A stretch of DNA of 15,106 nt from an uncultured Blautia sp. (GCA_900547615.1 URHH01000055.1:1-15106); one strand, 5' to 3'. Counted from the stretch's first letter, positions 6,802 through 14,254 are shown. The notes: generated from the letters alone by a model not told the origin. Translations and numbers: made by a program.

Positions 6802-8064
6802 TTACTCAAATAGCACTTCCTGATGATAAATTGCTCTCTCATCAAGAAGTTCTCTAAAAGTTTTCGTCTTTTTCTGTTCCTCATATGTGTCCGACCAGTA
6901 ATATCCCTTCAATTCGTCCATATACTCCAAAGCGTCGCACACATACACGTATATCGTAGAAACATCATGTTCCCCGATGGCATACTCTCCCTCTGTTCCT
7001 GCAAAACCGCCTGGAGAAAGAGGATTTCCCTCTGCGTCAAGAACCACTGCTGCATATCTTGCTTCCGGGTCGTTTATGTCGAGAGAAAGCTCAAATGGCG
7101 TCTTTGTCACGGACAGCACTCCTGCTCCGTTTTCATCTGTAAGAGAAAGCTCCTTCGTCACTGTCTTTGTGTTATCTTTTGTAACCTCCACTGCAAAATC
7201 CCATTCCCCTCTGAATTTCCAGTCTCGCTCACAGCAGGCTGCTTTTTCCGGTATTTCCCCTTTAAAATTCTCGGGAAGATGACCTGTGATCTCATGGATA
7301 TTCAGGTTCATGGTAAAGTTTTCCGGAATCTGAATGGAAGCGTCTGTCTCTTCCCCGTTCCATTTTGTATCCTCCAGATTCAGCCTTAATATGCCTGCAT
7401 ACGTTTTATTATTTAAAAATCTCCCGTCCAGATAATTACCCTGTAACTGAAAATCTTCCCTGTAGCTGAAAGAAATATCCGATCTTAAAATATCGATAAC
7501 CGGCTTTCCGTCCTGCTCCCGCACAGGAGGAAACTCTTCTTCTGATTCGATCAAAAGCGACAGGTAAAGAGCTGCCTCATTGCAGTATACTTCCGACAGA
7601 GTGACCGTCACGCCATCTGATGTTTTTGTATATAAGCCCTCTTCTTTTTTCTTCTGCTCCTGTTTCTCTGTAGTTTCTGCTTCTTCCGGCTCTTTTAAAG
7701 GCTCTGCGTACTCTTCATAATCGCCCTGATATGCCTGTGAACTTCCAAGCTCCTCAAAAAGATTTCCCAGAATGGGAATGCTTCTGACTACTGCCGGATT
7801 TGCCACGCATACGGCAAGAAACAAGGTAATAGCCGCCGCTGTTGAAAGAGTCCAGGTAAGCTGCATTTTTCTCCTTCTACGTTTTTCCTCTGTTTTTCCT
7901 CTTCTGCCGCATTCCTTTTCTTCTGCTGCTTTCACACGGTTTCTGATTTCCTCAAATGCCGCTCTCTTTGCCCGTTCCACCTGTGCCGGAAGAGGAAATT
8001 CCCTGTTTAATGTCTCTTCTATTTTTTTGTCCGTTGTCTCTTCTGTCCATTCCTTTCTCTCCAT
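6802..8064 (-). CDS. DUF4179 membrane anti-sigma factor
   Basis: A 420-residue single-pass membrane protein expected to hold its cognate ECF sigma factor inactive until an envelope signal arrives. Residues 1-66 are a charged cytoplasmic part (many K, R, E), 68-88 a membrane helix (LTWTLSTAAAITLFLAVCVA). This is followed by the DUF4179 signature NPAVVRSIPILGNLFEEL and a long extracellular beta-rich region. A Glu/Lys-rich linker near residues 115-145 (EEAETTEKQEQKKKEE) joins the two. The ATG at 8064 follows AGGAGG with good spacing. It is translated after, and overlaps by 113 nt, the sigma gene, the usual gene order for such pairs. The signal sensed is unknown. Confidence 0.88.
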   Translation of the reverse strand: MERKEWTEETTDKKIEETLNREFPLPAQVERAKRAAFEEIRNRVKAAEEKECGRRGKTEEKRRRRKMQLTWTLSTAAAITLFLAVCVANPAVVRSIPILGNLFEELGSSQAYQGDYEEYAEPLKEPEEAETTEKQEQKKKEEGLYTKTSDGVTVTLSEVYCNEAALYLSLLIESEEEFPPVREQDGKPVIDILRSDISFSYREDFQLQGNYLDGRFLNNKTYAGILRLNLEDTKWNGEETDASIQIPENFTMNLNIHEITGHLPENFKGEIPEKAACCERDWKFRGEWDFAVEVTKDNTKTVTKELSLTDENGAGVLSVTKTPFELSLDINDPEARYAAVVLDAEGNPLSPGGFAGTEGEYAIGEHDVSTIYVYVCDALEYMDELKGYYWSDTYEEQKKTKTFRELLDERAIYHQEVLFE

Positions 8065-8584
8065 ACGCCTGTCCTCCTTTCTTTGATATAGATTCTGAAT
8101 AAAATACCCTGATCTGCTCCCTTGCTCTTGTAAGACGCGTTTTTACTGTATTCTCATTTATGCCGAGAAGAGCAGCAATCTCTGAGATTTTAAATCCCTC
8201 CATATAATAAAGAATCAGAACTTCTCTGTATTTTTCATCTGTCATTTCCAGCATTTCTTTAAACTCAAACTCTGCAAGCGACATATCCTGCTGTGGAATC
8301 TCCCTCTCTGTTCCGGAAAATTCTATCTTTCTGTAATGTGCCAGAATCTGCCTGCATTCATTGATTAAAATACGAATCAGCCAGGTTCTAAAATATTCCG
8401 GTTTCTGTAAGGTATGGAGCTTTTCAAAACAGGTAAGAATCGTATCCTGTATGGCGTCTGCCGCGTAATCGTCATTTTTCAGAATCCCGATCGCCACTTT
8501 GTACATGGCAAGAGAATGTTTATCCATCAGCTCAAGAAATGCTTCCGCGTCCCCATTTATTGCTTTTTGTATTAAATCAGGCAA
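7952..8584 (-). CDS. ECF RNA polymerase sigma factor, TTG start
   Basis: A 210-residue sigma-70 family factor of the extracytoplasmic-function type. Region 2 spans ~7-80, including DDYAADAIQDTILTCFEKLH and FRTWLIRILINECR. Region 4 spans ~112-160, with MTDEKYREVLILYYMEGF and SEIAALLGINENTVKTRLTR. The start is TTG at 8584, chosen because GGAAGGAGG sits seven bases upstream and residues after it match the family N-terminus. The ordinary sigma sequence ends near residue 165; the last ~37 residues (basic, then Ser/Gly-rich) are read from the beginning of the anti-sigma gene in another frame. This tail is longer than usual and may be a by-product of a lost stop codon. Co-transcribed with the DUF4179 gene. 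Confidence 0.9.
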   Translation of the reverse strand: MPDLIQKAINGDAEAFLELMDKHSLAMYKVAIGILKNDDYAADAIQDTILTCFEKLHTLQKPEYFRTWLIRILINECRQILAHYRKIEFSGTEREIPQQDMSLAEFEFKEMLEMTDEKYREVLILYYMEGFKISEIAALLGINENTVKTRLTRAREQIRVFYSESISKKGGQAYGEKGMDRRDNGQKNRRDIKQGISSSGTGGTGKESGI

Positions 8585-8622
8585 AGTACCGCCTCCTTCC
8601 TCTTATTTTTCTTCTCATCTAT

Positions 8623-8652
8623 TAGATAAACAGATCGATGAAAAAGTTTCAA
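8623..8652 (-). promoter_or_regulatory. Candidate promoter of the sigma/anti-sigma operon
   Basis: Read on the minus strand: TTGAAA (8652-8647), 18 bp, TATCTA (8628-8623). The same stretch contains TGAAAC (8651-8646), the typical -35 of ECF-dependent promoters, so autoregulation is possible, although no clear ECF -10 (such as CGTC) stands at the right distance. The rest of 8585-8799 is AT-rich with no gene seen. Confidence 0.35.
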
Positions 8653-8749
8653 ATAATAATTTCTTTATTTTAAAATTAAGATTTTACAAATTATAACTTA
8701 ATAATATAAAGATTCCATTAATTTTTCTATTTCAAATTCCATACCCCGG

Positions 8750-8758
8750 TGTTATAAT
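8750..8758 (+). promoter_or_regulatory. Extended -10 promoter of the trkA remnant
   Basis: TGT followed by a perfect TATAAT (8753-8758), about 42 bp before the trkA ATG. The -35 region (TTTCAA at 8730-8735) is weak, typical of an extended -10 promoter. The promoter looks intact although both downstream genes are broken. Confidence 0.55.
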
Positions 8759-8799
8759 AGCTGTGATTATAAAGCAATCAATTATATTTGGAGGAAATT

Positions 8800-8987
8800 A
8801 TGCAGATAATTATCGTTGGATGCGGAAAAGTCGGCTGCACCCTTGCAGAACAGTTACAGGAGGAAGACACCGTCATGGCTCTATACGGATCCCGCGGGGA
8901 AACGATACGATCCAGCCGGGAGATACGGTTATGATCGTCACTACAAACAAAGGGCTTCGCGACATCAGCGATATTCTGGAAAGGTAA
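8800..8987 (+). pseudogene. trkA: trkA remnant with large internal deletion (K+ uptake regulator)
   Basis: TrkA is the cytoplasmic NAD-binding (RCK) regulator of the TrkH potassium channel, normally about 450 residues. Here only the ends survive. The first ~22 codons, MQIIIVGCGKVGCTLAEQLQ, carry the GxGxxG nucleotide-binding motif and follow a good GGAGGA site. In another frame come the last ~37 codons, with IPRGNDTIQPGDTVMIVTT and ending SDILER, the RCK_C end. The junction lies around 8866-8878. About 400 codons are gone and the frame is shifted, so translation from the ATG stops at 8932-8934. trkH follows ten bases later in the usual trkA-trkH order. No product with TrkA function can be made. 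Confidence 0.85.
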
Positions 8988-8997
8988 GGGAGCGATT

Positions 8998-10432
8998 ATG
9001 AATTATTCCATTATCTTTTATATTATTGGCTGGATTTTAAATCTGGAGGCTGCTTTTATGCTGCTTCCCTGTATGACAGCCGTGATTTACGGGGAAAAAT
9101 CAGGCTTTGCCTTTCTCATTACTATGGCTGTATGCGTTGCCATTGGAATCCCCCTCACGTTAAAAAAACCCAGAAAAAGAGCCTTTTACACAAAAGAAGG
9201 GTTTGTCGCTGTCGCTCTTAGCTGAATTGTTTTAAGTATTATGGGATCTGTTCCGTTTCTCCTTTCCGGAAGCCTTTCAAGCCCTGTAGACGCGCTGTTC
9301 GAGACAGTATCCGGCTTCACCACAACGGGAGCCAGTATTTTTACAGACGTGGAGGTACTTCCACACTGTATCCTGATATGAAGAAGCTTTACTCACTGGA
9401 TTGGCGGTATGGGGGTACTTGTATTTATCCTGGCGCTTCTCCCTCTTGCAGGCGGATACCATATGAATCTTATGAAAGCGGAAAGCCCGGGTCCTTCTGT
9501 TGGAAAGCTCGTCCCAAAAGTACAGTCCACTGCAAAAATTCTTTACACCATTTATTTTGGTCTTACTGTACTTCAGATTGTTTTGCTTCTTATTGGAAAA
9601 ATGCCGCTTTTTGATACCTTATGTATCTCTTTCGGCACAGCCGGAACAGGAGGATTTTGCATCCGAAACGACAGCGTCGGAGGTTACAGCACCTATATTC
9701 AGGTAGTTGTTACCATATTTATGATTTTGTTTGGCGTAAATTTCAATGTGTATTTTCTTCTTCTCACAAAGAAATTTGTTCAGGCATTTAAGGTGGAGGA
9801 GCTTCGCTATTACCTCGGTATTATCGGTGCCTCCATACTTGCCATTGCTATAAACACAGCGCATATGTTTGTGGGTAGCTCTTCAACAGTCTGCGTTTCA
9901 GGTTGGCTCGATTATTACAACTACAGGATATACCACAACTGACTTTAACCAGTAGCCTGTTTTTTCCAAAACGATCCTTGTTCTCCTTATGTTTGTAGGA
10001 GCCTGCGCCGGAAGTACAGGCAGTGGAATTAAAGTATCCCGTCTTGTTATCCTGTTTAAAACAGCAGCCAAAGAACTCCACCTTTACCTGCACCCGAATG
10101 CCATCAAAAAAATAAAAATGGACCGGAAACCCATTCCGCATGAGGTTGTCCGCTCCACAAATATTTTTATGGCTGTTTATATTTTAATCTTTGCCGGTTC
10201 GGTTCTGATTCTGGGGCTTGATGAGTACGACCTTACAACCAACTTTACAGCCGTTGCCGCAACCTTAAATAATATCGGTCCCGGCCTTGAACTTGTTGGT
10301 CCCACGGAGAATTTTTCCCTGTTTTCACCCCTTGCAAAATGTGTGCTGATTTTTGATATGCTTGCAGGAAGACTTGAGATTTTCCCTCTTCTCCTTCTCT
10401 TTACAAAGAATACGTGGAAAAAATTCTCATAA
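8998..10432 (+). pseudogene. trkH: trkH with three stop codons and a frameshift (K+ transporter channel subunit)
   Basis: TrkH is the membrane channel of the Trk potassium uptake system. The sequence covers the full ~478 codons, from MNYSIIFYIIGWILNLEAAF to NTWKKFS, with the pore segments SGFTTTGAS, FTHWIGGMGVL, ITTTGYTTTDF and GACAGSTGSGIKVSR, and LNNIGPGLELVGP. It is interrupted by TGA at 9223-9225 (ALS*IVLS), TGA at 9379-9381 (ILI*RSFTHW) and TAG at 9953-9955 (DFNQ*PVFSK). A net one-base shift between about 9868 and 9897 precedes FQVGSIITTTGY. All three stops fall where the family normally has Trp. The usual STGGGIK is STGSGIK here. With trkA also destroyed, the operon is non-functional. 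Confidence 0.88.
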
Positions 10433-10554
10433 AATTTACTGCCTTCACATTTTTTTCAAATGTACATCACACTTTTTTCACATTTTTCAGTTATATTAAT
10501 ACTTGTAGAAAGCAATAAGTCTTTCTTAATTAAATATTTTTCTTTTTCATACGC

Positions 10555-10574
10555 GCCGGTACGAAAGTACCGGC
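10555..10574 (+). terminator. Terminator downstream of the trk operon
   Basis: Perfect 8-bp stem GCCGGTAC / GTACCGGC closed by a GAAA tetraloop, followed by CTCCTTCCTTTT. It lies 120 bp after the trkH stop. The sequence between (10433-10554) is AT-rich with several CACATTTTT-like runs and no gene or recognisable RNA. Confidence 0.6.
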
Positions 10575-10596
10575 CTCCTTCCTTTTACGGCATTTT

Positions 10597-11492
10597 TTAA
10601 TCAAGCCCTTCATAATTAAAGGAAGGAATAAAACTTTCCTTTGCGGTATCACCCGTCTGCCAGAATCCGTTTTCCACACCAATTTCCAGAGCATGATCCA
10701 GGACTTTTTTATATTCCCTTTCCGTCACTTTCCGGTTCAGTTCCTTGTATACTTTCTGCTCATACACAGGCGTATACTGATTCATGATGCTGATAAAAAT
10801 TTTATTTCCATATGTATTATGAAGATAATCCAACACTTTTTTAGAATTTACAGTATGTCCCGGAAGAATCAGATGTCTTACGATCGTTCCCTTTTCTATA
10901 TATCCTTCTTCATTAAACACACATTTCCCTGTCTGGCGCACCATCTCTTCTACTGCTTCCTTTGCCCGCTCCGGATAATCAGGCGCATTTGAAAACGCCT
11001 CTGCAAGAGAAGCTTCCATATATTTAAAATCAGGAAGATACACATCCACATATCCTTCCAGAAGTTTTAAAGTCTCCACCTTCTCATATCCGCTTGAATT
11101 ATATACAACAGGAACAGATAATCCCTTCTCTTTTGCGATGCGCAGGGCTTCTCTGATCTGCGGAACATAGTGCGCCCCTGTTACGAGATTAATATTGGCT
11201 GCACCCCGCTTTTCCAGGTTAAGAAAAATTTCTCCCAGCTTTTCCACCGAAATTTCTTTTCCGTCTTTTCCTATGGCAATCTCCCGGTTCTGGCAGAAAA
11301 TGCAGCGAAGACCACAGCCGGAAAAAAATACGGCTCCCGAACCTTTTTCTCCGGAAATGCAGGGTTCTTCCCACATATGAAGGCGCGGGCAGCATATATT
11401 CTGCTGTCCATGCCGCAGTATCCCCGCTTTTTATTCTCACGATTTACATGACATTCTCTCGGGCAAAGAGTACAATCCTTAGTGATTTCCAC
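10597..11492 (-). pseudogene. PflA-like radical SAM protein, one-base frameshift
   Basis: A radical S-adenosylmethionine enzyme of the pyruvate formate-lyase-activase-like type. The likely start is GTG at 11492 behind GGAGAAGGA, inside the end of the upstream gene (14-base overlap). The first segment, in one frame, has a four-cysteine motif (CTLCPREC, then GYCG) and IYAARA. The remainder, in a second frame, runs from about LHMWEEPCISGE through FFSGCGLRCIFCQN to the end. The CxxxCxxC iron-sulfur site is at 11293-11316. Joining them needs one base near 11382, where family members read RAALHMWEEP. The ATG at 11376 has no ribosome site and would drop the N-terminal cysteines. The rest of the frame is clean, so this is either a recent mutation or a sequencing/assembly error. 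The substrate is unknown. Confidence 0.8.
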
Positions 11493-12219
11493 AGTGATGT
11501 CCTTCTCCGCAGCCGTGATCTCCGCATGTATGTCCTTCTTCATGGTGATGGTGGTTGCACATGGTATCCGGGTTATAATTTAAGTTTCCGGAAAGGAAGG
11601 AAGCTACCTGTGCGTCCGCATCTCCTGCTGCTCCCGGGAAAAGACGGATTCCTGCTTCTGCAAGGGCATTTCTTGCACCGCCGCCGATTCCTCCGCAGAT
11701 TAAAGTATCTACTCCTTTTTCTTTTAAGAAACCTGCGAGAGCGCCGTGACCGCTTCCATTTGTGTCAACAACTTCCTCTTTTACAACTTTTCCATCTTCT
11801 GCTTCATAAATTTTAAACTGCTCTGTGTGTCCAAAATGCTGAAATACCTGTCCATTTTCGTAAGTAACTGCAATCTTCATAATCAAATCTCCTTTTTCTT
11901 TTTTTATATTTGTGCCAATAGTTTCTCCTGAGCAGATTTCATAATTTCCGCCCTCAATAAGAAGTCCTGACGCCTCTACCACAAACCTGGCAAGCTTTTT
12001 CCGCGCTTCCACATACAGACTCTGCACAGTGGCGCGTCCCACTCCCATAGAGAGGGCGCATTCTTCCTGCGTCAGCCCCACATAATCAATCAGGCGGATC
12101 GTTTCATATTCCTCCACATTTAAAATAATGGGGTGACTGCACTCCGGCTGTCCCTTCGGGCAAAAGCCGGTATTTTTCGGAAGTCCTTTTACTTTTCTCG
12201 GTTTACTTGGTCTTGGCAT
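11479..12219 (-). CDS. DUF134 HTH-NifX/NifB-type metal-cluster protein fusion with His/Cys tail
   Basis: A 246-residue two-part protein. Residues ~1-100 are a DUF134 domain with a predicted DNA-binding helix-turn-helix (LTQEECALSMGVGRATVQSL) and Cys20/Cys27 before it. Residues 114-~220 are a dinitrogenase iron-molybdenum cofactor (NifX/NifB C-terminal) fold, starting MKIAVTYENGQVFQHFGHTE and with DTLICGGIGGGARNALAEAG. In non-nitrogen-fixers this fold is thought to bind metal or iron-sulfur clusters. The last ~26 residues are a His/Cys-rich tail (CNHHHHEEGHTCGDHGCGEG onward), a likely metal-binding end. The ATG at 12219 follows AAGGAG. An internal ATG at 11880 has its own ribosome site, so the second domain may also be made alone. 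The downstream radical SAM gene overlaps the tail. The protein may autoregulate through the paired operator upstream (inference). Confidence 0.88.
   Translation of the reverse strand: MPRPSKPRKVKGLPKNTGFCPKGQPECSHPIILNVEEYETIRLIDYVGLTQEECALSMGVGRATVQSLYVEARKKLARFVVEASGLLIEGGNYEICSGETIGTNIKKEKGDLIMKIAVTYENGQVFQHFGHTEQFKIYEAEDGKVVKEEVVDTNGSGHGALAGFLKEKGVDTLICGGIGGGARNALAEAGIRLFPGAAGDADAQVASFLSGNLNYNPDTMCNHHHHEEGHTCGDHGCGEGHHCGNH
11878..11894 (-). promoter_or_regulatory. Internal ribosome site and ATG for the NifX domain alone
   Basis: On the minus strand AAGGAG (11894-11889) stands eight bases before ATG (11880-11878), in frame inside the DUF134-NifX gene. The codons just before it (NIKKEKGDLI) look like a linker, or former intergenic DNA. 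Initiation here would give a 133-residue NifX-type protein lacking the DNA-binding part. Confidence 0.5.
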
Positions 12220-12235
12220 GTCTCTTCTCCTTTTA

Positions 12236-12283
12236 TTGGCATATGCTAATTATTACTATAATACAGTTATTAGCATATGTCAA
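12236..12283. promoter_or_regulatory. Paired operator flanking the DUF134-NifX promoter
   Basis: Two 15-bp arms, TTGGCATATGCTAAT (12236-12250) and ATTAGCATATGTCAA (12269-12283), are inverted copies with one mismatch. Each arm is itself nearly palindromic around GCATATGC (ideal TTAGCATATGCTAA). One copy overlaps the -35 box, the other covers the expected transcription start. Their centres are about 33 bp apart, or three helical turns. This is the layout of a repressor binding two sites across a promoter. Confidence 0.65.
12255..12283 (-). promoter_or_regulatory. Sigma-A promoter of the DUF134-NifX/radical SAM operon
   Basis: On the minus strand: perfect TTGACA (12283-12278), 17-bp spacer, TATAGT (12260-12255), about 36 bp before the ATG at 12219. 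The -35 box is part of the right operator copy. Confidence 0.75.
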
Positions 12284-12311
12284 TATAAAAATTTATTTTT
12301 ATCTGCCTGTC

Positions 12312-12341
12312 TTGACAACAGAGCGTCTGTCACTATACAAT
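12312..12341 (+). promoter_or_regulatory. Sigma-A promoter of apbE
   Basis: TTGACA (12312-12317), 18-bp spacer, TACAAT (12336-12341), 43 bp before the apbE ATG. The spacer contains a perfect inverted repeat ACAGA-GCG-TCTGT (12318-12330) that could be a protein-binding site. Confidence 0.65.
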
Positions 12342-12383
12342 AGGCTGTGCTTAAAATGCACGATAAAAACAAAAGGAGACTTT

Positions 12384-13406
12384 ATGAACAGAAAATATAA
12401 AATTACCGCTGCCTGTATGGCTCTCATTCTTCTCTTCTCTTCGTTTTTCTTTTTTTATCAGAAGCAGCAAAATGAACGTCAGGAACCTGTATCTGTCACA
12501 GGCTTTAAATTAAATACCATGATCAAAATTACAGTTTACGATGAGGTAAAACCGGAATTACTCGACAAGGCAATGGCGCTCTGCGATAAGTACGAAGAGC
12601 TTTTCAGCCGAACGCTTTCTGACAGTGAAATTTATAAGCTGAATCACGGAACACTTCCGAAAAAAAACAGATTTTTTGAGGTATCTCCGGAAACAGCGGA
12701 ACTTGTGGAAAAAGGGCTTCATTACTCAGAGCTTTCCAATGGCGCATTCGACCTTTCTCTTGCCCCTGTATCCTCTCTCTGGGATTTCACATCAGAAGAA
12801 AAAGTCATTCCTGAAGCAGCAGCACTGGAAGACGCCCTTCCTCTTGTGGATTATAAAAATATAACTCTGGAAGGAAATGGCATTCACTTTGAAAAAGAAG
12901 GAATGGGACTTGATCTGGGAGCCATTGCAAAGGGCTATATTGCCGATAAAATAAAAGAATTTCTTGTATCGGAAGGGGTAACAAGCGGAATCATCAACCT
13001 TGGCGGAAATGTTCTCTGTATTGGCAGCCAGCCAGACGGAACTCCCTTTAAAATTGGCATTCAGAAACCATTTTCAGACAGAGGAGAAACTGCCGTCACC
13101 ATAGAAGTTTCCGATAAATCGGTTGTCTCTTCCGGAATTTATGAGCGATATTTCAAAAAAGACGGTGTTTTATACCACCATATTTTAAATCCAAAAACAG
13201 GTATGCCTTATGAAAACGGGCTTGTCTCTGTGACAATTCTTTCCGATAAATCTGTTGACGGAGACGCATTAAGCACCTCCTGTTTTGCTCTCGGAGCAGA
13301 AAAAGGAATGGAACTTGTGGAAAGCCTTGAAAATACAGAGGCAGTTTTTATCACAGAAGAAGGAAAATTTCTCTACAGCAGCGGTTTTCCCGCAGACGTG
13401 CAATAA
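12384..13406 (+). CDS. apbE: ApbE, FAD:protein FMN transferase
   Basis: A 340-residue membrane-anchored enzyme outside the cytoplasmic membrane that transfers FMN from FAD to a threonine of flavoproteins such as RnfG/NqrC. The ATG at 12384 is chosen for the AAAAGGAG site before it and because a signal-anchor follows at once (charged MNRKYK, hydrophobic ~8-25). ApbE marks: SNGAFDLSLAPVSSLWDF (118-135), LDLGAIAKGYIAD (176-188), GIINLGGNVLCIG (202-214), HHILNPKTGMP (265-275), and the Mg-binding DGDALSTS near 292-299. Length fits the family. Cys11 does not make a good lipobox, so an uncleaved anchor is more likely. Its probable substrate is the FMN-binding protein encoded convergently at 14274-15106. 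Confidence 0.93.
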   Translation: MNRKYKITAACMALILLFSSFFFFYQKQQNERQEPVSVTGFKLNTMIKITVYDEVKPELLDKAMALCDKYEELFSRTLSDSEIYKLNHGTLPKKNRFFEVSPETAELVEKGLHYSELSNGAFDLSLAPVSSLWDFTSEEKVIPEAAALEDALPLVDYKNITLEGNGIHFEKEGMGLDLGAIAKGYIADKIKEFLVSEGVTSGIINLGGNVLCIGSQPDGTPFKIGIQKPFSDRGETAVTIEVSDKSVVSSGIYERYFKKDGVLYHHILNPKTGMPYENGLVSVTILSDKSVDGDALSTSCFALGAEKGMELVESLENTEAVFITEEGKFLYSSGFPADVQ

Positions 13407-13418
13407 CTCCCCGAAGAA

Positions 13419-13449
13419 AAAGAGGGTATCGCTCAGCGATACCCTCTTT
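13419..13449. terminator. Bidirectional terminator between apbE and the Rnf-Nqr-like gene
   Basis: Perfect 14-bp stem (AAAGAGGGTATCGC / GCGATACCCTCTTT) with a three-base loop, 12 bases after the apbE stop. On the minus strand it ends in a T-rich tract (TTTTTCTT), making it a strong terminator for the convergent operon as well. A second small hairpin, CAGGG-AACTT-CCCTG (13469-13483), lies next to the stop of that operon. Confidence 0.85.
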
Positions 13450-13486
13450 AAATATAATATTCAAAGTTCAGGGAACTTCCCTGTTC

Positions 13487-14254
13487 TTAATAAATACTGA
13501 GAATCATATAAATGAATCCCATTGCCAGCATTTCCACCGGAAGTCCTCTGTAGGCTCTTCCTGTCCTCGCAAACCGCAGCGTCTTTTTTACGGAAATAAA
13601 GAGAACAACAGGTACAAATACTGCCCAGATAAATCCTAATGTCTCTCCAAAACTTGCCATCACAAATGGCTGTGAAAAGAGAACTGCCGGAACAACCGGG
13701 AAAAGCCCGTTTGTTCCTGTGCTTCTTTTTTTCAGAACGCCGTTTGTGAATGCAAGGGAAAGTCCTGCACAGATAAATCCAAATGTCATATCAAGGAATT
13801 TCTTTGACTGAAATTCTGCTTCCAGAAGCGTGTATCCGAAAATACTTCCTCCTGCGCAAAATTCTCTCACTGCTGCCAGTAAAATCCAGAATCCCCAGAT
13901 AATGGCGCATTCCCAGAATAAATCTCCATACTCCCCATCCAGGTCTTCTTTCAGCACATGGCGGGCAGCCAGAAGTCCGATCACAAACGTAATCAGCCAT
14001 GTCTTTGTATCTACAGAAATTCCAAGAGCGGAAAATCCGAGGAGAAACGTACTTGCGCTGACGGAACCTGTTCCAATCAGCACACACGCTTTTAAACTCC
14101 AGTCCGGAACAACCGGCTTTAAAAGATTTTTCAGGAATTCTCCAAATACAACTGCCAGAATAATCAGAATCCCGGCGCTAAAGGCTTCCTTCATCCCGGC
14201 GGAAAACAAAATAATTCCAAGGGCGAAGGCTTCTGCCGGATATTTTAATTTCAT
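13487..14254 (-). CDS. Rnf-Nqr-like integral membrane protein
   Basis: A 255-residue, very hydrophobic protein, expected to have about seven or eight membrane helices. It resembles the RnfA/RnfE/NqrD/NqrE fold. The clearest mark is AAVREFCAGGSIFGYTL (128-143), matching the family's RE-x-x-G-x-G-x-x-FG helix-loop. Other helices contain ARHVLKEDLDGEYGDLFWEC and AGLSLAFTNGVLKKR. It is divergent from canonical Rnf subunits and only one such subunit is seen, not a whole six-gene Rnf operon. The ATG at 14254 follows GCGGAGG. It lies 19 bp after the FMN-binding protein gene, surely in one operon, so it probably accepts electrons from, or gives them to, that flavoprotein. Function beyond this is inference. 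Confidence 0.7.
   Translation of the reverse strand: MKLKYPAEAFALGIILFSAGMKEAFSAGILIILAVVFGEFLKNLLKPVVPDWSLKACVLIGTGSVSASTFLLGFSALGISVDTKTWLITFVIGLLAARHVLKEDLDGEYGDLFWECAIIWGFWILLAAVREFCAGGSIFGYTLLEAEFQSKKFLDMTFGFICAGLSLAFTNGVLKKRSTGTNGLFPVVPAVLFSQPFVMASFGETLGFIWAVFVPVVLFISVKKTLRFARTGRAYRGLPVEMLAMGFIYMILSIY

Noticed and set aside
9223..9381. UGA read as tryptophan in trkH
   Set aside because: A third stop at an expected Trp position is TAG, there is also a frameshift, the partner trkA is destroyed, and all other genes in the window use TGG for Trp and TGA as stop.
10447..10463. ACATTT/AAATGT hairpin after trkH as a small RNA or terminator
   Set aside because: Six A/T-rich base pairs in an AT-rich stretch are expected by chance; the clear terminator is at 10555-10574.
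10597..11376. Radical SAM gene as an intact ORF starting with ATG at 11376
   Set aside because: No ribosome site, and the missing N-terminal cysteine segment is present just upstream in another frame.
12207..12383. Upstream start for apbE giving 399 residues
   Set aside because: It would begin within the divergent gene and cross the operator and promoter region; the ATG at 12384 has a strong ribosome site and begins a signal-anchor.
12404..12416. Lipobox at Cys11 of ApbE
   Set aside because: ITAAC lacks the usual Leu at -3 and lies before the hydrophobic stretch instead of after it.
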